This document shows positions 5,985 through 6,032 of a DNA stretch of 6,032 nucleotides, in pieces; position 1 is the first letter of the stretch; each line of letters opens with the position of its first letter. A model generated the notes under the pieces. It did not search any database. It was not told the origin of the DNA and saw only the letters and a list, made by a program, of their open reading frames with translations. Where the stretch lies: contig JAPKCE010000128.1 in assembly GCA_028823075.1 (NCBI GenBank), positions 1 through 6,032 on the forward strand. Direction: 5' to 3'. The stretch is from Myxococcota bacterium (GTDB lineage: Bacteria; Myxococcota; UBA4151). A program made the translations under genes and the position numbers.

Positions 5985-6032
5985 TCATTCTCCTTCAATT
6001 TGGCTCCTGAGGCGGAGCTGTTGAAGCATGAT
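5985..6032 (-). other. window edge upstream of the rhodanese gene; possible tail of another gene
   Basis: On the gene strand a frame is open from the window edge and ends in TGA at 5987-5985, within the ribosome-site spacer of the rhodanese gene. A second frame ends in TGA at 5997-5995. Either could be the C-terminus of an upstream operon member, but 11-15 codons are too few to say. A 5-bp hairpin GCTCC/GGAGC (6003-6007 and 6014-6018) is also present, without a T-run. Confidence 0.25.

Noticed and set aside
6003..6018. GCTCC/GGAGC hairpin upstream of the rhodanese gene as a terminator or operator
   Set aside because: The stem is 5 bp without a T-run, and too little upstream sequence is present to judge its role.

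Overview
The window carries seven recognisable protein genes, all on the minus strand and so read from high to low coordinates. I see no RNA gene, CRISPR array, transposase or phage gene. Base composition is moderately GC-rich. Together with the gene types and a REP-like repeat, this suggests a proteobacterium, perhaps an alphaproteobacterium of the Rhodospirillales type. That placement is an impression, not a proof.

Region 1 (right end, about 6032 to 3694) looks like a small sulfur operon. It holds a secreted two-domain rhodanese (5981-5037), then a 380-residue YeeE/YedE-family membrane transporter (5006-3864, GTG start). After these comes a 57-codon frame (3867-3694) whose ATG overlaps the transporter stop as ATGA and whose product begins with a signal-like or membrane segment. 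The likely logic is sulfane-sulfur handling in the periplasm by the rhodanese, followed by uptake of thiosulfate or a related sulfur compound by the YeeE protein. The small protein is the least explained and most interesting item.

Region 2 (about 3693 to 2550) holds a histidine-phosphatase-family gene (3386-2685). It lies between a 307-bp and a 135-bp noncoding stretch. Each stretch carries one copy of a 26-bp direct repeat (3 mismatches) with a REP-like core. The phosphatase lacks the arginine normally found in the second active-site motif.

Region 3 (2549 to 1) is a tightly packed Dpp/Opp-type ABC importer operon: permease B, permease C and an ATPase cut off by the window edge just at its HPY motif. 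Spacing is 9 bp and then a TGATG overlap, so translation is probably coupled. No substrate-binding protein is visible, so the substrate (peptide, nickel, glutathione or other) cannot be assigned.
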